From positions 1-55,323 of the forward strand of contig CAKZTD010000074.1 in assembly GCA_937921595.1 (NCBI GenBank): a DNA stretch of 55,323 nt, in the 5' to 3' direction. Made by a program: the position numbers and the translations under genes. The notes under the pieces were generated by a model, which was not told the origin of the DNA, did not search any database, and saw only the letters and a list, made by a program, of their open reading frames with translations. Of this stretch, positions 17,386-26,084 are shown one piece after another (position 1 is the first letter of the stretch; every line of letters starts with the position of its first letter). Origin of the DNA: an uncultured Saprospiraceae bacterium. GTDB lineage: Bacteria; Bacteroidota; Bacteroidia; Chitinophagales; Saprospiraceae.

Positions 17386-17826
17386 TTACCTCAATCGATC
17401 CATTGAATCCACCAATTTCTCATCTTTATTAATAAAACGTTGAGCTAAAAAAGCAAAAACTAAAAAAGCTATAGGCAAAGAAAAACCGATGATGTTTTCA
17501 CTATCATTGACATCCCCAAGCTGTTCTACACTATTCATATAAAATACAATAACCATTACAAAGCCAATTATATTGGCAATGATCGCAAGCCTTCCTAAGA
17601 GCAATTGTGTTTTACGGTTATTAAACAAGAAGATGCTGATAAAAGCTAAGCCTCCCGCAACGCAAAATAGTGCAAGCAAAGCAACACTATCTTGTATATT
17701 GTAAATACCATCAGCGTAGATGGTTTGGGCAACTTCCGTTTCTGTAGTCCCAAAAGGGAAGGCAAATAAACAAAAAGCACATGCCGCAGCAAGGAGTAAA
17801 AAAATGGATTGAATTCTTTGAATCAT
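17386..17826 (-). CDS. DUF4293-type integral membrane protein
   Basis: 146 residues from the ATG at 17826 (MIQRIQSIFLLLAA), the usual family N-terminus; a longer frame from 17877 would place codons inside the promoter and is rejected. Four membrane helices are visible (about 4-25, 44-67, 77-100 and 113-130) with a short acidic loop (VNDSEN) and a charged tail. The role of this Bacteroidota-specific family is unknown. It has its own well-formed promoter, separate from the VanW gene upstream. Confidence 0.8.
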   Translation of the reverse strand: MIQRIQSIFLLLAAACAFCLFAFPFGTTETEVAQTIYADGIYNIQDSVALLALFCVAGGLAFISIFLFNNRKTQLLLGRLAIIANIIGFVMVIVFYMNSVEQLGDVNDSENIIGFSLPIAFLVFAFLAQRFINKDEKLVDSMDRLR

Positions 17827-17846
17827 TGTATTATTTTTTTGTTGGG

Positions 17847-17879
17847 CAAATATACATGAAACTAGAAAAAAGCACAATT
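17847..17879 (-). promoter_or_regulatory. Promoter of the DUF4293 gene
   Basis: On the minus strand TTG, a 20-base spacer and TATATTTG (17854-17847) match the Bacteroidota -33/-7 consensus. The predicted transcript starts about 15 bases before the ATG. Confidence 0.7.
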
Positions 17880-17903
17880 TTATTTTTCCTCACCCCTCTC
17901 TCC

Positions 17904-18719
17904 TCATTTTTCAAGAAAAGGCTGATACATCATCACCGCATGATTCTCAATCAAAGGTTCTTCTTTTATCAACTCGGTAGAATTTTTTAAAAATGTTTTT
18001 CTGAAAATCTGATTATGCCTCGTATAACCACCCCAGACTTCCCCGACGATTTGATGATTTCTCTCTTCGATCTCATAATCGTACTCAGAAATATGATCTG
18101 CATAAAAGGCTCCTTCGAGATGGCTATCCGATAACCAGAGCATCAACTGATAGTTATGATTGGTTTCATTTTTAAATTGAAGATCAACATAATTATAAGA
18201 AAGCGTCGCGCCGCTTCCAAAAGGTTGAGTCCTGTTCGCATCAGGAAATACATCAAAGCTATGTCGCCATCGTTCTACAATGGTTAATGGCGTGTGCATC
18301 ACCATCCAAAAGATCAAATTACTCATCTGACAAAGTCCACCTCCTATGCCTTCGACAATTTGCCCATTCCTTAGCATCATCCCTTTTTGATATCCTTTTC
18401 TTTTACTCGTTTGACCAACCAGATACCAAAAGGAAAAAGTTTCTCCTGGACGAATCACAAGTCCTGAGATATTCTTTCCAGCGATTTGAAGATTATTGAT
18501 TTTATTATGCTGTAAATGCATATCCAGGTTTTTCAACTTTCTAAGCAAAGGTGTCCGATGTTCAGAAATTAAATGAGGTAGTTGAATGGCCCGCAAGTCC
18601 TTCGCAAATTGTTGTTTTCCAAAGATCCACTTCAAATATCGCTGGCATATAAAATACCGTTTACCCAACCACATTCTGATTGGCCCTCGATGGATAGGTT
18701 TTGAAGTTTTATTGAGCAT
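17904..18719 (-). CDS. VanW-like protein
   Basis: 271 residues, no signal peptide. A basic N-terminus (GKRYFICQRYLKWIFGKQQF) is followed by the VanW signature: LVIRPGETFSFW, VGQTSKRKGYQKGMML, EGIGGGLCQMSNLIFWM and FPDANRTQPFGSGATLSYNYVDLQ. VanW is an accessory gene of some vancomycin-resistance clusters and is widespread elsewhere; its activity is unknown. Nothing in the neighbourhood suggests glycopeptide resistance (no vanHAX-like genes), so resistance should not be inferred. Confidence 0.85.
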   Translation of the reverse strand: MLNKTSKPIHRGPIRMWLGKRYFICQRYLKWIFGKQQFAKDLRAIQLPHLISEHRTPLLRKLKNLDMHLQHNKINNLQIAGKNISGLVIRPGETFSFWYLVGQTSKRKGYQKGMMLRNGQIVEGIGGGLCQMSNLIFWMVMHTPLTIVERWRHSFDVFPDANRTQPFGSGATLSYNYVDLQFKNETNHNYQLMLWLSDSHLEGAFYADHISEYDYEIEERNHQIVGEVWGGYTRHNQIFRKTFLKNSTELIKEEPLIENHAVMMYQPFLEK

Positions 18720-18781
18720 AACGAATGATGCAGAATTATTGATAAATTATTAGATGACTCTTAAGATGTTTTACAACTGAA

Positions 18782-19879
18782 TTAATTATTTGATTTGACA
18801 ATTGCGAGTTCATTTTGGATAACTGTCAAATACCTACGTGGAGGATTTGTACTTCTATATTTTTCAATTTCTAATTCGATTTTGGAATCTTCGATTAAAT
18901 TAGATCGGCCACCTATTACTGGAGTATCGGATTGGTTTTCTTGTATTTCATAACTTAAAAAACGAATAAATTTAAATTTTTGCATTTCATCTATTACAGC
19001 CCTAAATTTTAAATATTGATTAATTTCTTTTTTTATAAACATAGAATCAATCATAGGGAATTTTATACTTGGATCAGAAGCAATTCCGATTTTAAGATCT
19101 ATTTCGTTTACAATTAGATTTGTGTATAAGTTTACATTTAAACTTTTTGGATCTGAATCTATTAATTCTTTTTTTCTTTTATAATAATTTTCACTCAGAA
19201 CAATTTTTCCTTTTTTTAAAGAATGCTGATAAATATGCGGATACTTAGTAAGGTATTTTCCTAGTCGAGCTCTTAAAAAGATATCGTATAATATATTAAA
19301 ATGAACGTCTTTGTTTCTTTCTTTTTTGTTGAACTCAGCAAGAAATTTGACCCCAATATTTTCCAGCGAATCCAAATGCTGAATAAATTGACTTTCATTT
19401 TTTGCATAAATTCGACTATTTAAATATATGTTATCTAAATTAATCTCCGAATTTAATTTAGCGAGTAATTCGTTTTCCTTTATCCTATCTCCAGAATATT
19501 TTTGATACTGTTTTTCAGAGATGACGTCATTGTATTTAAATTCAATAATAATACTATCTCCAGGGATGATATATATTGGGATTGAAAAACCACTATATTT
19601 TTGTATCCCAATAATTTGTGGCTCATCAATTTCTAAATACTCCTGAAATTCTAATGAATCAAATTCAATTCTCTTATTGCCATATTGACTAGCAAGTTCG
19701 AATGAGTATCCTTCATTAGGCTGGTTCGTTTTTCCAAAAATTGTAACAATACCTGAGGAGTATGTTTGAATATCAGAATCGATGGAAGAGTCATCTATAT
19801 TTGATTCATTCTTACAATTCGAAAGAAGTAAAAGCGATGGAAAAATAACAAAGTAAAGAATTTTGTTTTTTAGAGTCAT
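18782..19879 (-). CDS. Lipoprotein with a TlpA-type N-terminal domain but no thioredoxin domain
   Basis: 365 residues with a lipobox (LLLLSNC, Cys22). The N-terminal part resembles the DUF4369-like beta domain found in front of Bacteroidota thioredoxin lipoproteins: SGIVTIFGKTNQPNEG, then IPIYIIPGDSIIIEF and YSGDRIKENELLAKL. The rest is helical and charged (IYAKNESQFIQHLDSLEN ... LIEDSKIELEIEKYRS). No CxxC active site occurs, so redox function is not expected. A TACTTTTG element at 19928-19921 (minus) is a candidate -7 box. It is AT-rich and its function is unknown. Confidence 0.75.
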   Translation of the reverse strand: MTLKNKILYFVIFPSLLLLSNCKNESNIDDSSIDSDIQTYSSGIVTIFGKTNQPNEGYSFELASQYGNKRIEFDSLEFQEYLEIDEPQIIGIQKYSGFSIPIYIIPGDSIIIEFKYNDVISEKQYQKYSGDRIKENELLAKLNSEINLDNIYLNSRIYAKNESQFIQHLDSLENIGVKFLAEFNKKERNKDVHFNILYDIFLRARLGKYLTKYPHIYQHSLKKGKIVLSENYYKRKKELIDSDPKSLNVNLYTNLIVNEIDLKIGIASDPSIKFPMIDSMFIKKEINQYLKFRAVIDEMQKFKFIRFLSYEIQENQSDTPVIGGRSNLIEDSKIELEIEKYRSTNPPRRYLTVIQNELAIVKSNN

Positions 19880-20028
19880 GCTTTAAATTTAAACATTTAA
19901 GAATAATTCTGTCAAAGAATCAAAAGTAAAATACCCGATACCTTGTTTACAGAACTTAAGTTCCTATTTCGAACAACTTCTAATCAAAGATACCTAAAAC
20001 CTATTCCAGCGATATGATTTTTAATCAT

Positions 20029-20036
20029 TAACTTTG
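20029..20036 (+). promoter_or_regulatory. -7 promoter element of the FAD oxidoreductase gene
   Basis: TAACTTTG fits TAnnTTTG and ends six bases before the only usable ATG (20043), so transcription should start at the start codon. The -33 box is not clear. Confidence 0.55.
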
Positions 20037-20042
20037 CCGCCT

Positions 20043-21191
20043 ATGCATAACAAGCACAACCTAAGCCATTGGGAAAAAACAGTTTTTTTTGATGAAACAG
20101 ATGTTCTGATCATCGGTGGAGGTATTGTTGGTATTAATGCATCGATCCGCCTGAAAGAATTAAAACCTAATTGGAAAATCAGTATTTTAGAGAGAGGAAC
20201 ATTACCCTTTGGGGCGAGTACACGTAATGCTGGTTTTGCATGTTTTGGAAGTATGACAGAGTTGTTGGATGATTTAAAAACTCAAAGTGAAGATGAGGTT
20301 TTTGCTTTGGTTGAAAAACGGTGGAACGGACTTCAGCGATTGCGAAATAGAGTCGGAGATGAATCCCTGAATTATAAAAGTTGGGGTGCTTTTGAGTTAT
20401 TTAAAGAATCAGAGCAATCAGATTTCGAAACTTGTAAAAATCATCTAGATCATTTCAATGATCGTTTAAAAACCATCGTTAAAAAGCCATCGGTTTTTGA
20501 AATTCAAGATGATAAAAAAAGTGACTTTGGATTTAATGGCGTTTCCCATTTGATTTTTAATCATGCAGAAGGGCAACTCAATCCGGGAAAAATGATGCAA
20601 ACACTTTGGGCAATTGCTCGTAATAAAGGTGTTGAAATATTTACAGGAGTAGAGGTAGAGAAAATTGAAAATAGAGATCATGATGTAGTTTTAAAATGTA
20701 ATCATGGTTTAGAATTTAGGTCAGCAAAAGTATTGCTAGCAACCAATGGGTTTACAAAAAGATTACTACCTGATCTTGAAGTTGTACCGGCACGAAATCA
20801 GGTTTTGATAACTCAACCAATTTCAAATCTCCCTTTCAAAGGATGTTTTCATTATGATAAAGGTTATTTTTATTTTAGAAATGTTGGTAACCGCGTTCTA
20901 TTTGGAGGAGGTCGAAATTTGGCAAAAGAAGCAGAAGAAACGGACGAATTTGGGCATACTTCATTGATTCAAAATAAACTGATAGACTTACTGAACAAAG
21001 TAATATTACCAAATACTCCATATGAGATTGATCGTTGGTGGAGCGGAATTATGGGCGTTGGCACACAAAAGGAGGCCATTCTAAAATGTATTGATAAAAA
21101 CATTTATACTGCAGTTCGATTAGGAGGAATGGGAGTCGCTATCGGAACTTTGGTCGGAGAAGAGGCAGCAGACTTAATGGTTAACACGTAA
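20043..21191 (+). CDS. FAD-dependent amino-acid oxidase-type oxidoreductase (DAO family)
   Basis: 382 residues from ATG 20043; a TTG at 20034 lies within the promoter element and is rejected. An ADP-binding motif, DVLIIGGGIVGINASIRLKE, begins near residue 18, followed by ERGTLPFGASTRNAGFACFG, the FAD contact seen in glycine/sarcosine oxidase relatives, and a C-terminal FAD loop with WWSGIMGVGTQKEAI and VRLGGMGVAIGTLVGEEAADL. It probably oxidises an amine or imino acid in the cytoplasm; the substrate cannot be read. The next gene starts 31 bases after the stop and may share the transcript. Confidence 0.88.
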   Translation: MHNKHNLSHWEKTVFFDETDVLIIGGGIVGINASIRLKELKPNWKISILERGTLPFGASTRNAGFACFGSMTELLDDLKTQSEDEVFALVEKRWNGLQRLRNRVGDESLNYKSWGAFELFKESEQSDFETCKNHLDHFNDRLKTIVKKPSVFEIQDDKKSDFGFNGVSHLIFNHAEGQLNPGKMMQTLWAIARNKGVEIFTGVEVEKIENRDHDVVLKCNHGLEFRSAKVLLATNGFTKRLLPDLEVVPARNQVLITQPISNLPFKGCFHYDKGYFYFRNVGNRVLFGGGRNLAKEAEETDEFGHTSLIQNKLIDLLNKVILPNTPYEIDRWWSGIMGVGTQKEAILKCIDKNIYTAVRLGGMGVAIGTLVGEEAADLMVNT

Positions 21192-21222
21192 TGCTATCAG
21201 ACTTTTCACGTTATACTAAAGA

Positions 21223-23028
21223 ATGAATCTTTCAAAAACTTTTCTAGCAATATTATTTTTAGGCTTTGTGTATCTACTTCCAGCTCAAACTACTTTAGTT
21301 GTGGAAGAAGCTACGGATACGACTAAACCTGAAAAAGTGGTTGTTGATCATTCTAACCTCTTTCAGATGTTTACGGAAGCAGAAGAGGAAGTTTGGTATT
21401 TAAAAGGAGATGTTCAACTTCGACAAGGGAATACTTTCATGTCTTGTGATACTGCTATTTTATTTGTAGATGAAAATAATGTGATTGCTTATGGAAATGT
21501 TTTGATCCAACAAGGCGATTCTTTGGCCGTTTATGCAGATTCTCTTTTTTATAATGGGAATGAAAAAATTGCTGACCTATTTGGAAACGTAAGTTTGACT
21601 AGTGAAGACCAACAGCTTTTTACAGAACAACTTCGCTACGATATGGAAACAAGAGTTGCAACCTATTTTACAGGAGCCACATTGACTACCGATTCCACTC
21701 AAGTCACCAGCCGGCGAGGGTATTATTATGTCTCCACCCGAGAAGCTTTTTTTAAAGATACCGTCTTTGTCGTTAATGAAAAATTTTCGATGGTTTGCGA
21801 TACTTTGAAATATAATACCGAAACCAAACTGGCGACCTTCCTTGGACCAACTCGTATTGATCAAAACAAAAGCAAAATTTATTGCGAGAGTGGTTTTTAC
21901 AACACCTCTACTCAAAATGCAAAGCTATTTGATAATGCTCAATTTGTAAAAGAAGATCAACAAGGAACTGCAGATACGATTATCTATGATGGAAATTTGG
22001 ATGAAGTTATTATGGAAGGCAATGCGAAATTTAAAGAAAAAGATAAAAATGCAACAGCCGACCGAATTGTTCATGAAGAGAAAACGGGAAATACTCGCAT
22101 GGAAGGTAATGCAATTTTTGATAGTGAAGACCAGCATATCGAATCTCCTATAATTATTCATGACAAAGAAAAAGAAACTTATGTTACGGCTGGTCGCTCA
22201 ACTGTAATTGATGGAACCTCTATTCTAAAAGCTGATAGTATCAATTTTGATGATGCGGCAGGTTTAGGTTATGCCCAAGGGAATGTCGTTTGGGTGGATA
22301 CCGCAGAACAGATTACGATTGTTTGTGAAGAAGCAGATTATCAAAAAGATACCGATTACATTCTTGCAAGAGGAGGACGACCTTTGTTGATTACAATCGT
22401 AGATGAAGATTCACTTTTTATGACTTCAGATACTTTAGTTTCTTTGAGAGCCAACCCGGAAGATTCTATGCGAACGATTCGAGCTTATAATGATGTAAGG
22501 ATTTATAAAACTGATTTGCAAGGAATTTGTGATTCATTAGAATATAGTACCGAAGATTCTATTTTTTATTTTTATCAGGATCCAATTATCTGGTCTGATA
22601 CCACTCAGTTTATGGCAGATACTATGCAAATTCAGATGTCTGATAATAAAATTGATAAAATATATTTACAGGATAATTCTTTTATTATAAATTCACCTGA
22701 TGGATTTTTCTTCAATCAAATAAAAGGAAAAAAAATTGTTGCCTTTTTCGAAGAAGATGAGCTGGATAGAATGAAGGTAGAAGGAAATGCTGAAACAGTT
22801 TATTATATTTTGGATGAAGAGGATTCTTATGTAGGTGTAAATAAAACCCTGTGCAGTGAAATGCTATTGTATTTTGGGGACAACAATGTGAAAAAGATTC
22901 ATTATTTTAATAAACCGACGGGTAATTATGCACCATTAGATAAAATCAATCAAGGTGATTTTATTCTCGAAGGTTTTCAATGGGAAATAAAAAAACAACC
23001 TAAGTCTTTTGAGGACTTGTTTGATTAA
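21223..23028 (+). CDS. OstA/LptA-like outer-membrane biogenesis protein
   Basis: 601 residues. Signal peptide (MNLSKTFLAILFLGFVYLLPAQ) followed by many beta-strand repeats of the LptA/OstA-N type: WYLKGDVQLRQGNTFMSCDTA, VIAYGNVLIQQGDSLAVYAD, TRMEGNAIFDSEDQHIES, RAYNDVRIYKTDLQGICDS and similar. LptA-like proteins form a periplasmic beta-jelly-roll bridge for lipopolysaccharide transport to LptD; long Bacteroidota forms like this one probably make an extended bridge. No C-terminal LptD barrel is present. No other lpt gene is in the window. Confidence 0.88.
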   Translation: MNLSKTFLAILFLGFVYLLPAQTTLVVEEATDTTKPEKVVVDHSNLFQMFTEAEEEVWYLKGDVQLRQGNTFMSCDTAILFVDENNVIAYGNVLIQQGDSLAVYADSLFYNGNEKIADLFGNVSLTSEDQQLFTEQLRYDMETRVATYFTGATLTTDSTQVTSRRGYYYVSTREAFFKDTVFVVNEKFSMVCDTLKYNTETKLATFLGPTRIDQNKSKIYCESGFYNTSTQNAKLFDNAQFVKEDQQGTADTIIYDGNLDEVIMEGNAKFKEKDKNATADRIVHEEKTGNTRMEGNAIFDSEDQHIESPIIIHDKEKETYVTAGRSTVIDGTSILKADSINFDDAAGLGYAQGNVVWVDTAEQITIVCEEADYQKDTDYILARGGRPLLITIVDEDSLFMTSDTLVSLRANPEDSMRTIRAYNDVRIYKTDLQGICDSLEYSTEDSIFYFYQDPIIWSDTTQFMADTMQIQMSDNKIDKIYLQDNSFIINSPDGFFFNQIKGKKIVAFFEEDELDRMKVEGNAETVYYILDEEDSYVGVNKTLCSEMLLYFGDNNVKKIHYFNKPTGNYAPLDKINQGDFILEGFQWEIKKQPKSFEDLFD

Positions 23029-23097
23029 TTTTGTGAAACTACTTATTCTGAAATAGATAGATTAATAATTTTACCGCTTTTAAATTTACTCAACACT

Positions 23098-23856
23098 ATG
23101 AAAAAAGTAAAATTTTTTCTTTTTATACTTTTTATCTCTACTCAGTTATTGGCTGCCAATGCTGAGCAAGATTTGTTCAGTTCCGCAAATGAGAATTACG
23201 AAGCCGGAGATTTTAAATCAGCAATCGAACAATACGAAGAATTGTTAGAAGAAGGATTTCAATCCGCAGAGCTTCACTATAATCTAGGGAATTCATACTT
23301 TAGGCTTAATGACCTTGGATATGCGGTACTTCATTTGGAAAAGGCAGCCTTGCTTGCTCCACGAAATAAAGATATTGAATATAATCTTCAGGTAGTAAGA
23401 AGTAACCTCCCAGATCAGATTGAAGTCATCTCAGAATTTTTTGTAACTCGATGGTGGAAAAATTTGCAGACTATGTTTGGTCCAAGAGGGTGGGGAATCA
23501 TAGGATTAATTTTCTTATGGGCAGGAATTGCAGGTTTGGTTATTTGGTTTCGTGGATCAAATAGACAACTACGTAAGCGAGGTTTTGTAATAGGCCTTAG
23601 TCTTTTAATCTTAAGTATATTTCCATTTGCTTTAGGGTTTAGTGCTTCCAAAAATATTAAAAATTCTAAGAGAGCGGTAATAACCATTGCGCAGATAGAT
23701 CTTAAAAGCGCACCGGATGAAGACAGTGAAAATATTCTTGAACTTCATGCAGGAACTAGTTTGTCTATTCTAGATGAAATCGGTGATTGGAAAAAAATCC
23801 GTCTTAGTAATGGAGAAGAAGGTTGGTTAGAAACCGCTGTACTAGAAAAGATATAA
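23098..23856 (+). CDS. BatE-like TPR protein with membrane helices and SH3 domain
   Basis: 252 residues. Signal peptide (MKKVKFFLFILFISTQLLA), then TPR repeats (about 25-105: ANENYEAGDFKSAIEQYEELL, YNLGNSYFRLNDLGYAVLHLEKAALLAP), two membrane helices (about 135-155 and 163-185), and a C-terminal bacterial SH3 domain (VITIAQIDLKSAPDEDSENILELHAGTSL ... NGEEGWLE). This matches BatE of the Bacteroides aerotolerance family, but the other bat genes (batA-D) are not next to it. Confidence 0.82.
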   Translation: MKKVKFFLFILFISTQLLAANAEQDLFSSANENYEAGDFKSAIEQYEELLEEGFQSAELHYNLGNSYFRLNDLGYAVLHLEKAALLAPRNKDIEYNLQVVRSNLPDQIEVISEFFVTRWWKNLQTMFGPRGWGIIGLIFLWAGIAGLVIWFRGSNRQLRKRGFVIGLSLLILSIFPFALGFSASKNIKNSKRAVITIAQIDLKSAPDEDSENILELHAGTSLSILDEIGDWKKIRLSNGEEGWLETAVLEKI

Positions 23857-23943
23857 ACAATTTCAATAGCTTTTTTGAAAAAATAACGCTTCCCTCCGAA
23901 CTTTTTTTGCCTTTCTTATCGTTTACTGTCAATACTTATTGCA

Positions 23944-24684
23944 ATGATCTATAATGTATCATTACAAATAGGCAGTGTTATTGTATTATTAAAATCACCT
24001 TCCAGAAAACAAATACCTTTAAGACCAATAATGAAAACGATCTCAAAATTCCAAGGAGCCCTTCTTCAACATTTAAATGCTACGAAGTACGCTTTATTAA
24101 ATCCTATTCCGATTACGGAACACACTTCTAATCTGGATATCCTCTTTAAAAATGAGGAGCTAAATTCTTTAATTGATAATTTAAGAAAGCTACCTGATCT
24201 GAATAATATTACAATGACTTCTTCTTTTAAATTGTCGAGAGCCATTTTAAAATTCAAAGACAATTCGGAGTTGATCATTAATTTCGTTCATCGGTTTGTT
24301 CATAATTCGATTACTTATCTGGACGAAACAGAAGTGATGTCATGCAAAGTGAAGAATTCGGATGGGATTTACATTCCTTGTGTAGAGCATATTTTTGAAC
24401 GGGGTATTCTGAAAAATTTTCTTGAAGGAAAAGGGATAGGCCGATCAGCGTTTCAATATTTTAGCGAGTTCCATATTTTAGTTCAGGAAGATTTACTGGA
24501 TTATTTTAATATGAAATATGGGACTTCATTTTCGAATATTTATCAATTAACAGATTTTGATGAAAGTCAAAGAGGTCATATGATGAGGAAATTAAAAACG
24601 GTTTCGACGAATCGTTTTATCAAAAAAGTAAATTATCGCTGGCATAACTTTCTTGGAGTGATGAAACAAGCGAGAATTATATAA
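23944..24684 (+). CDS. Unrecognised soluble protein (possibly nucleotidyltransferase-like fold)
   Basis: 246 residues from the ATG at 23944; an internal ATG at 24031 (MKTISKFQGALL) may be the true start. There is no signal peptide or membrane helix. SNLDILFKNEELNSLIDNLRK followed by a strand with ELIINFVHRFVHN recalls the acidic-motif spacing of nucleotidyltransferases, but the usual GS...DxD is not intact (S-N-L-D here). The C-terminal half is helical and basic. I cannot name the family. It ends before a strong terminator. Confidence 0.65.
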   Translation: MIYNVSLQIGSVIVLLKSPSRKQIPLRPIMKTISKFQGALLQHLNATKYALLNPIPITEHTSNLDILFKNEELNSLIDNLRKLPDLNNITMTSSFKLSRAILKFKDNSELIINFVHRFVHNSITYLDETEVMSCKVKNSDGIYIPCVEHIFERGILKNFLEGKGIGRSAFQYFSEFHILVQEDLLDYFNMKYGTSFSNIYQLTDFDESQRGHMMRKLKTVSTNRFIKKVNYRWHNFLGVMKQARII

Positions 24685-24706
24685 GTGGCTGCTAATAGCT
24701 CGATCT

Positions 24707-24747
24707 AAAAAGGCCTCTTTGCTGAAAAGCAAAGAGGCCTTTTTTTA
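24707..24747. terminator. Rho-independent terminator
   Basis: AGGCCTCTTTGCT pairs with AGCAAAGAGGCCT around a GAAA tetraloop and is followed by seven T. On the plus strand it ends the 23944 gene; the preceding run of A may let it act on the minus strand too. Confidence 0.9.
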
Positions 24748-24764
24748 TGCCTTTACTACAAAGC

Positions 24765-24795
24765 AAAAAAATAGCCCTATCTGGGAGATAGGGCT
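24765..24795 (-). terminator. Terminator of the rplU-rpmA operon
   Basis: On the minus strand a perfect 10-bp stem (AGCCCTATCT with AGATAGGGCT, 3-base loop) is followed by A and seven T, about 40 bases beyond the rpmA stop. Confidence 0.88.
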
Positions 24796-24834
24796 AACAA
24801 CAAAAAATATAAAGCTATGAAAACTAAAACTATT

Positions 24835-25482
24835 TTATTCTTCTTCCTCTGAAGAAGCGCTGACAACTTTACCTCCGTCTAATTCATCTTGCCATGCATT
24901 CAATTTATCCCATTCGCCTGCTGCTGCCATTCCTGACTGAGCTGGCCAAGTCGTAGGATCGTGTGACTTGTATCGGCTACCTGCATCATTCAAAATCTCT
25001 TTGACTTTCGATGCATCAGTACTAGCTAGTACTGCAAAGGTACGAATTCCTGCGTTATTTAGCAATTCTTCGATTTTAGGGCCGATGCCTTCTATTTTTT
25101 TCAAATCATCTGCTGCATCTGTAGCTGGAGCTGCCGGTGCTGCTGCCTTAACAGGCTTAGGCGCTGGAGCCGGTGCTGCTTTAGCTTTTTTAGCAGTTTT
25201 TACTTTTGCTATAGTCTCTTGAACTTCTCCAAAAGGAACGATATTAACAAAAGTTCGATTTAATCTTCTTTTTTTGAAGGTTACTGTACCTTCTGAAAGT
25301 GCGAATAAAGTATGATCTCTACCGATCCCTACATTTTCGCCTGGGTGAAATTTAGTACCTCTTTGTCTAACGATGATACTACCCGCTTTAGCCTTTTGGC
25401 CCCCGAATAATTTTACTCCTAAGTACTTAGGATTACTATCACGTCCGTTATCTGTACTACCGACCCCTTTTTTATGTGCCAT
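24835..25482 (-). CDS. rpmA: 50S ribosomal protein L27 with a C-terminal Ala/Pro linker and helix-hairpin-helix domain
   Basis: 215 residues, about 125 more than normal L27. The L27 part (1-88: [24 protein letters not shown], then [29 protein letters not shown]) is complete. A low-complexity Ala/Pro/Lys linker follows (about 90-122). Next is an HhH-type domain, [29 protein letters not shown] (about 124-155), and a Trp-rich tail ([27 protein letters not shown]) ending in acidic residues. L27 sits at the ribosomal peptidyl-transferase centre; the extension might bind RNA or DNA but its role is unknown. It lies 76 bases after rplU in the usual order. Confidence 0.93.
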   Translation of the reverse strand: MAHKKGVGSTDNGRDSNPKYLGVKLFGGQKAKAGSIIVRQRGTKFHPGENVGIGRDHTLFALSEGTVTFKKRRLNRTFVNIVPFGEVQETIAKVKTAKKAKAAPAPAPKPVKAAAPAAPATDAADDLKKIEGIGPKIEELLNNAGIRTFAVLASTDASKVKEILNDAGSRYKSHDPTTWPAQSGMAAAGEWDKLNAWQDELDGGKVVSASSEEEE

Positions 25483-25558
25483 TTCTAACTATTTACAATG
25501 ATTAAAAATAAGATGTATAGATGAGAATTGAAAGAGTTTAAGGAAATTTTTCTAAAAA

Positions 25559-25870
25559 TTAACCTTTGATACTGTCAATCTTAAGCTTTGTGAAGCTTTG
25601 ACGGTGTCCATTCTTTTTTCTATACCCCTTTCTACGTTTTTTCTTGAAGACAATTACCTTATCTCCTTTTTGGTGCCCAAGCACCGTGGCTCCCACAGAG
25701 GCAGCGCTAATTACCGGCTTGCCGACAGAGGTTTTGCCATTATTTTCAATCAAGTGTACTTGATCGAAAGAGACATTATCACCTTCCGTGGCTTCTAACT
25801 GGTGGACGAAGATCTCTTGACCTTCCTCAACTTTAAATTGTTGACCAGCTATCGTTACGATTGCGAACAT
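25559..25870 (-). CDS. rplU: 50S ribosomal protein L21
   Basis: 103 residues, normal length. Family features: MFAIVTIAGQQFKVEEGQ, a central VGKPVISAASVGATVLGHQKGDKVIVFKKKRRKGYRKKNGHRQ with the rRNA-binding basic signature, and a C-terminal LKIDSI. It binds 23S rRNA in the large subunit. First gene of the rplU-rpmA operon with a well-formed promoter upstream. Some relatives carry the HhH extension on L21; here L21 is plain and L27 carries it. Confidence 0.97.
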   Translation of the reverse strand: MFAIVTIAGQQFKVEEGQEIFVHQLEATEGDNVSFDQVHLIENNGKTSVGKPVISAASVGATVLGHQKGDKVIVFKKKRRKGYRKKNGHRQSFTKLKIDSIKG

Positions 25871-25928
25871 TAAACTGTGATTTTAAGTTAAAAATTATTT
25901 GAAAACTATTTATTTTCAAATTGGACTG

Positions 25929-25960
25929 CAAATATACGATTAATTAACAAAAATACCAAA
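25929..25960 (-). promoter_or_regulatory. Promoter of the rplU-rpmA operon
   Basis: On the minus strand TTTG (25960-25957), a 20-base spacer and TATATTTG (25936-25929) match the Bacteroidota consensus exactly. The predicted leader is about 50 bases. Confidence 0.85.
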
Positions 25961-26084
25961 GCAAATCAAGGGTTAATTTACACTTTTTCAAGGGATTAGG
26001 TTTTATACCTAGAGCTTTGCTTACACTCTTTTTTTAGATTTGAAATACGACTTCCGCATTTCTTTTATATTTCCTAGCAATCAA

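Noticed and set aside
17827-17877. Longer N-terminus for the DUF4293 gene
   Set aside because: It would overlap the TATATTTG promoter box and lacks the family MIQRIQ start.
17904-18719. Vancomycin-resistance determinant
   Set aside because: VanW alone is common in non-resistant bacteria and no other van genes are present.
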